DNA of 9,074 nt, from NCBI GenBank assembly GCA_007131745.1, contig SLPX01000138.1, positions 1-9,074 on the forward strand, read 5' to 3'. The stretch's first letter is position 1. Each line of letters opens with the position of its first letter. This document shows, one piece after another, positions 6,516 to 9,074 of the stretch. Made by a program: the position numbers and the translations under genes. The notes beneath the pieces were generated by a model. The model saw only the letters and a list, made by a program, of their open reading frames with translations, was not told where the DNA came from and ran no database searches. This DNA is from Myxococcales bacterium (GTDB lineage: Bacteria > Myxococcota > Polyangia > HGW-17 > SLPX01).

Positions 6516-6841
6516 ACCGGGGGACAACGGGACAACGATTGCTTGCCTATGTTTCTCTATTCTCCATCCAACTCTCTTCTGTTTCGGTTTCTACCCAAAG
6601 ATTTCAACCCCGTTCGCTTTTCGCTGTCGTTTAGTTCCTTTCTTTGGCTTCGTGTTATTTCTTGAAAACAGTCTTTGTTTTGCCTAATCTTTGGTTATTC
6701 TTACCCTCCAAGCGGCCGATTTTGTTTTTGCTGCGAATCCCTGCTGAAACGGCAGAATCCGGAGAATCCGGAGAATCCGGACAGGACGCGGCGGGTGGAT
6801 TTTCTCTGGAACTGTTTTGCATGGATGAAGGAGAGCCTTGC
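6516..6841. other. Gene-free stretch, or 5' extension of the following gene
   Basis: From 6644 this stretch is open in frame with the next gene, beginning at a TTG without a ribosome site. The encoded N-terminus is low-quality (hydrophobic, then ESGESGESGQ) and I do not treat it as coding. It holds a duplicated GGGACAAC (6521-6536), a 16-bp sequence shared with 306-321, and a 9-bp triplet repeat. A weak promoter candidate is TTGAAA (6662-6667), 17 bases, TAATCT (6685-6690). Confidence 0.5.
6754..6780. repeat. 9-bp tandem repeat, three copies
   Basis: AGAATCCGG is repeated perfectly at 6754-6762, 6763-6771 and 6772-6780. It lies in the leader of the next gene if that gene starts at 6842, or encodes an ESG repeat if translation begins earlier. 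Confidence 0.85.
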
Positions 6842-7381
6842 ATGGAATTCAATATCAGCAGGCGATTTGTCCGTGACGAATTGCCCCTTTCTCCCAAGCT
6901 CGAACCACGAAAGGAATTCATCAAGTCGGCTCTCAGCGACTTGGTGTACGAAGACGGTAAGGTGGCGTTTAAATTTTATATATCCTATCTTTTCCCAGCG
7001 TCCCTTGTCCGCCGCTATCGTAGTATTTATGAAGCGCTGGTGCTGGTTGTCAATGACATGAACCGGCAGGATTGTTTCGCCACAAATTTCGCGAGTGCTG
7101 CCTATAGGCCGGCGCCCGGTATGGCCATGGTGGGTAATTTGACCGACCCGCCCCAAACGCTTTTACCTCCAAGCCGGGCAGACCTCAAGTCGTTGAGCGG
7201 CGGTTGGGTCAGCGGCGATCTCTCCTTCGACAGCCCGGGCACCCCGGGCACCCCGGGCACCCCGGCCTCGGTCAGCATCTACCTCTATGTGGTTTTGGAG
7301 AACTATTTCTCCAATGTGGTAGGTATCGACCTGAGCGAAAAAGAGATCGTGGACTATCAATTCTTGAACAAGGATAATTAG
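6842..7381 (+). CDS. Uncharacterised protein, paralogue-like to the next gene
   Basis: I do not recognise this 179-residue protein. No signal peptide or membrane helix is present from the chosen start, so it should be cytoplasmic. ATG 6842 is preferred because GAAGGAGAG lies just ahead; ATG 6821 and TTG 6644 are open but lack good ribosome sites. The body alternates short hydrophobic and polar stretches as in beta-rich proteins. The end, SIYLYVVLENYFSNVVGIDL (145-164), resembles the end of the following lipoprotein (LTFYVHASLRQHRSQVIVMHL) in spacing and character, as does the segment before it. Residues 131-141 are a Pro-Gly-Thr repeat encoded by a 9-bp microsatellite, apparently an expanded surface loop between strands. 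The next gene begins 26 bases downstream, so the two are probably co-transcribed. Confidence 0.7.
   Translation: MEFNISRRFVRDELPLSPKLEPRKEFIKSALSDLVYEDGKVAFKFYISYLFPASLVRRYRSIYEALVLVVNDMNRQDCFATNFASAAYRPAPGMAMVGNLTDPPQTLLPPSRADLKSLSGGWVSGDLSFDSPGTPGTPGTPASVSIYLYVVLENYFSNVVGIDLSEKEIVDYQFLNKDN
7234..7260. repeat. In-frame 9-bp tandem repeat (Pro-Gly-Thr)
   Basis: CCCGGGCAC occurs three times (7234-7242, 7243-7251, 7252-7260), with a partial fourth copy. Because the unit is nine bases, gain or loss of copies would lengthen or shorten a loop in the protein without shifting the frame. Confidence 0.9.
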
Positions 7382-7406
7382 GAGGTCGATGAAGGTGGAG
7401 GAGTAA

Positions 7407-7925
7407 ATGGATCGCCGTTGGTTTATTAAGCTTATTGCCTGGTGTCCTGTTTTTTTGACCGGCTGCCGGCGGACGAGTGTGAAGGCGTCATTTAATGATC
7501 ATCCTAAGCCCATGCCCGGCCCTATGCCTGAGCGGACGCCGGCAAAGGGCGACGGGGTTGGATCATGCGGCATTTTTGTTTCCAGTCCGCCGGACGCAGC
7601 GTCTACCGGCACGGGAGTCAATCGCCTGCTTGTGCGATTTTGCGACCCCTTTCCACCGGACAAGGCGTCCGGCGCTCACCCATTGCGAGGCGTATTGGTA
7701 ACCGCCATCACCGCCGGAAGCCAAATTCCTTACTGTGTCAATGTGGGTCGAGTGATGGATGTCACAAGATTGGTTCCTGAGAAACAGGGCGACGTTTACC
7801 AATATTCATTCGAGCTCGATGTTGCCAAAGCCATTGGTTTTTCCGGCAAGGGCTTGACCTTCTATGTTCACGCGAGCCTGCGTCAGCACCGTTCGCAAGT
7901 GATCGTCATGCATCTCGACGCCTGA
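7407..7925 (+). CDS. Tat-type lipoprotein, uncharacterised
   Basis: This is a 172-residue predicted lipoprotein. The N-terminus MDRRWFIKLIAWCPVFLTGC carries a twin-arginine motif (DRRWFIK, close to S/T-RR-x-FLK), a short hydrophobic stretch and a lipobox (LTGC, C20), so it is probably exported by Tat and lipid-anchored. A Pro-rich linker (about 30-48) is followed by a beta-rich domain with two cysteines (C79 and C110) that could pair. The C-terminal strands, LTFYVHASLRQHRSQVIVMHL (150-170), resemble those of the upstream cytoplasmic protein, which suggests tandem duplication. A good ribosome site (GGAGG, 7397-7401) lies five bases before the ATG. No family is recognised. A terminator-like hairpin follows. 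Confidence 0.78.
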   Translation: MDRRWFIKLIAWCPVFLTGCRRTSVKASFNDHPKPMPGPMPERTPAKGDGVGSCGIFVSSPPDAASTGTGVNRLLVRFCDPFPPDKASGAHPLRGVLVTAITAGSQIPYCVNVGRVMDVTRLVPEKQGDVYQYSFELDVAKAIGFSGKGLTFYVHASLRQHRSQVIVMHLDA

Positions 7926-7944
7926 ATTGAAAGCTTCATTCAGG
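7921..7944. repeat. Inverted repeat over the lipoprotein stop codon
   Basis: CCTGAAT (7921-7927) and ATTCAGG (7938-7944) form a perfect 7-bp stem with a short inner pairing. It includes the stop codon and has no T-run, so it may protect or pause the transcript rather than end it. Confidence 0.4.
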
Positions 7945-7985
7945 AACCAGGGGTCGAAAATAGATTTCCGAATTTGCCGGTTACC

Positions 7986-8009
7986 GCGCCGAAGTTGTTC
8001 GGCGCCTTT
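7986..8009 (+). terminator. Hairpin terminator candidate after the Tat lipoprotein gene
   Basis: GCGCCGAA (7986-7993) and TTCGGCGC (7998-8005) form a perfect 8-bp stem closed by the loop GTTG, followed by CTTTC. The stem is strong and GC-rich but the T-run is only three bases, so termination may be partial. Confidence 0.5.
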
Positions 8010-8088
8010 CATACACATGGGCCGAACGGTATAAAAGAATCATTTGAAGGTTTTCTTTGGTAACCATGCGCTCAAAGTAAAACTGAAG

Positions 8089-8117
8089 TTGATCCAAAGC
8101 TCTTGGACAACTAAGAT
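8089..8117 (+). promoter_or_regulatory. Promoter candidate for the small lipoprotein and radical SAM gene
   Basis: TTGATC (8089-8094), 17 bases, TAAGAT (8112-8117) matches sigma-70 boxes at four of six positions each. An overlapping alternative is TTGGAC (8103-8108) with an AT-rich ATAAAA 17 bases on. Either would give a leader of roughly 75 to 90 bases containing the 10-bp tandem repeat. A near sigma-54 pattern here has 11 instead of 10 bases between GG and GC and was not accepted. Confidence 0.35.
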
Positions 8118-8144
8118 GCAAGAGAATAAAAGAGGGTAGGGCAG

Positions 8145-8200
8145 GATAGGATAGGACGGGATAGGACGGGATAGGACGGGATAGGACGGGATAGGATAGG
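8145..8200 (+). repeat. 10-bp tandem repeat directly before the ribosome site
   Basis: ATAGGACGGG is repeated perfectly at 8151-8160, 8161-8170, 8171-8180 and 8181-8190, with ATAGG fragments on both sides. The array runs straight into the AGGAGG (8198-8203) of the next gene. The unit is one DNA helical turn long and purine-rich, so the mRNA leader carries a row of weak Shine-Dalgarno-like segments. Copy number could tune translation or, as DNA, spacing to upstream sites. Confidence 0.88.
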
Positions 8201-8210
8201 AGGTTTTGCT

Positions 8211-8579
8211 ATGTCGGAGCGTGAAATTCGCAGGTTGCTGCGTGAAATATGCGATGAACTGGACGCTCGGGTCGGTGGGCCGGCGAGGCGGGTTCTGGTT
8301 TCCGCGGCGATTGGAACAACCATGGCGCTTTCCGGGTGCGGAGGGTCTTCTGATAATCTGAAACCCGCGGCTCCACAGCCGGTGCAAGTCGAGGAGAAGA
8401 CCGCTGATTGGGAAGAGGATTTGGAGACAGGAGAGGAAGAAGCCAAAGAGGAAGAGGTTGTGGAAGAGGTTGTGGAGGAGGTCGACCGGGAGGAAGATGG
8501 AGAGACAAAGGTCGATAGAAAAATTAAGCGCAAACGCCCGCGGGAACCTCAACCGATCCTACTATACGGAGTGTATTGA
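8211..8579 (+). CDS. Small lipoprotein with leader-like helix; candidate radical SAM substrate
   Basis: This is a 122-residue protein in four parts. Residues 1-22 form a charged, amphipathic helix (MSEREIRRLLREICDELDAR). Residues 26-43 are a signal-like segment, RRVLVSAAIG, leading to the lipobox ALSGC with C43. Residues 60-100 are extremely acidic and Glu-rich. The tail is basic (KIKRKRPR, 104-111) and ends in the hydrophobic and aromatic PILLYGVY (115-122). The start is secure, since AGGAGG (8198-8203) lies seven bases ahead and no alternative start codon sits just before the signal segment. A folded helix placed before a signal peptide is unusual and looks like a recognition leader for a modifying enzyme. 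A radical SAM gene begins 102 bases downstream on the same strand. I infer a modified, exported lipopeptide; I did not recognise a named family. Confidence 0.72.
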   Translation: MSEREIRRLLREICDELDARVGGPARRVLVSAAIGTTMALSGCGGSSDNLKPAAPQPVQVEEKTADWEEDLETGEEEAKEEEVVEEVVEEVDREEDGETKVDRKIKRKRPREPQPILLYGVY

Positions 8580-8681
8580 TTTTTTTGTCGGTTCTTCCTC
8601 GAAGGTATCCTTGGCAGGTTTCTGCATTCACCCGACATGCTTCCATGATCAATGTTCACGGAAAGAAAGTATTAACCCTTC

Positions 8682-9074
8682 ATGATCGAATTGCTCCAAA
8701 GACTGGGGTACAGACCAAAGTATTGCGTCTGGGAGTTGACCCTGGCGTGCAATATGAGTTGTTTTCATTGCGGCTCTTTTGCAGGCGTTCCTCGTGAAGG
8801 GGAGCTGACGACCGAAGAGGCGGTGCGACTCGCGGACGAACTGGCGGCCCTTGGTTGCAAAAAGGTAACCCTTTCCGGTGGGGAGCCGATTCTTCGTCCG
8901 GATTGGTACATCATCGCCCGGCGTTTCGTGGATCTGGGCGTGCGGACAAACATCATTTCAAACGGGTGGAACTGGAGTGACGAACACGTACGGGTTGCGA
9001 AAGACGTAGGGCTCGCGACCGTGGGCTTCAGCCTGGACGGTTTTGAAAACACGCACGATACCGTGCGATGTGGA
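8682..9074 (+). CDS. Radical SAM enzyme, N-terminal part, cut by window edge
   Basis: The frame opens at ATG 8682, the first start codon after an in-frame TAA (8673-8675), and stays open to the window end (131 codons), so only the N-terminal part is seen. The sequence MIELLQRLGYRPKYCVWELT leads into the iron-sulfur motif CNMSCFHC (C23, C27, C30, the C-x3-C-x2-C that binds the SAM-cleaving [4Fe-4S] cluster). SGGEP (65-69) contacts SAM, and NIISNGW (90-96) and FSLDGFENTHD (116-126) are typical barrel segments. The PKYxVWELTxxCN opening and SLDG-x4-HD are the style of SPASM/twitch enzymes that modify peptides or assemble cofactors; the decisive C-terminal cysteines lie outside the window. The ribosome site (GGAAAGAAAG, 8660-8669) is modest. 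The only gene just upstream on the same strand is the small lipoprotein, its likely substrate. Confidence 0.9.
   Translation, partial: MIELLQRLGYRPKYCVWELTLACNMSCFHCGSFAGVPREGELTTEEAVRLADELAALGCKKVTLSGGEPILRPDWYIIARRFVDLGVRTNIISNGWNWSDEHVRVAKDVGLATVGFSLDGFENTHDTVRCG

Noticed and set aside
6644..6841. N-terminal extension of the first unknown gene from a TTG start
   Set aside because: There is no ribosome site, the encoded segment is a hydrophobic run plus a repeat of ESG from a microsatellite, and a well-placed ribosome site precedes ATG 6842.
7389..7406. A five-codon frame (MKVEE, stop) with AGGAGG three bases ahead, ending directly at the next ATG
   Set aside because: The spacing to its ribosome site is short, and the same bases provide the ribosome site (GGAGG at 7397-7401) for the lipoprotein. 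It is most simply a by-product of that sequence.
8105..8119. A sigma-54-like GG...GC upstream of the small lipoprotein gene
   Set aside because: The spacing between GG and GC is 11 bases, and the invariant spacing is 10; the flanking consensus is also poor.
8040..8552. Minus-strand open frames across the small lipoprotein and its repeat
   Set aside because: They read the complement of the 10-bp array as Ser/Pro/Tyr repeats and of the Glu-rich region as Leu/Ser/Pro runs; no start signal supports them, while the plus-strand gene has an ideal ribosome site.

Overview
The window most resembles an accessory stretch of a Desulfobacterota-type (former Deltaproteobacteria) genome. The reasons are a sigma-54 enhancer-binding response regulator with its kinase, a clear -24/-12 promoter, several lipoproteins, a SPASM-type radical SAM enzyme, and many short GC-rich tandem repeats in and between genes. 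The lineage is inferred from style only; no marker gene fixes it.

Layout, left to right. (1) 1-349 holds no gene but carries a 26-bp imperfect direct repeat and a 13-bp tandem repeat. (2) 350-1513 (-) is a solitary AAA_14/DUF4143 ATPase. Its promoter is embedded in an 11-bp inverted repeat and the transcript is predicted to be nearly leaderless. (3) 4706-1699 (-) is a two-gene operon: a membrane histidine kinase followed by an NtrC-class response regulator with intact receiver, GAFTGA AAA+ and Fis-type HTH domains. (4) Divergent from it, 4835-5961 (+) encodes two overlapping paralogous lipoproteins with DUF4168-like C-termini. They lie behind a GG-N10-GC sigma-54 promoter with a 25-bp dyad about 114 bp upstream of the predicted start site. 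Regions 3 and 4 form a self-contained envelope-signalling module whose architecture recalls E. coli zraP-zraSR, but with an unrelated output protein. (5) 6102-6515 (+) is a FabZ/ApeI-like hotdog protein lacking the usual acidic catalytic residue. (6) 6842-7925 (+) holds two adjacent genes of unknown function that appear to be diverged paralogues: one cytoplasmic, one a Tat-type lipoprotein. (7) 8211-8579 (+) is a small lipoprotein with a charged helix placed before its signal peptide, a very acidic middle and an aromatic tail. A radical SAM enzyme starts at 8682 and runs off the right edge; it was located by reading the open frame to the window end.

Most interesting: region 7 looks like a precursor and maturase pair, a candidate for a radical-SAM-modified lipoprotein, possibly with the two beta-rich proteins of region 6 as accessory products. 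The second is the sigma-54 module of regions 3 and 4, where regulator, promoter and candidate enhancer can all be read from one locus.
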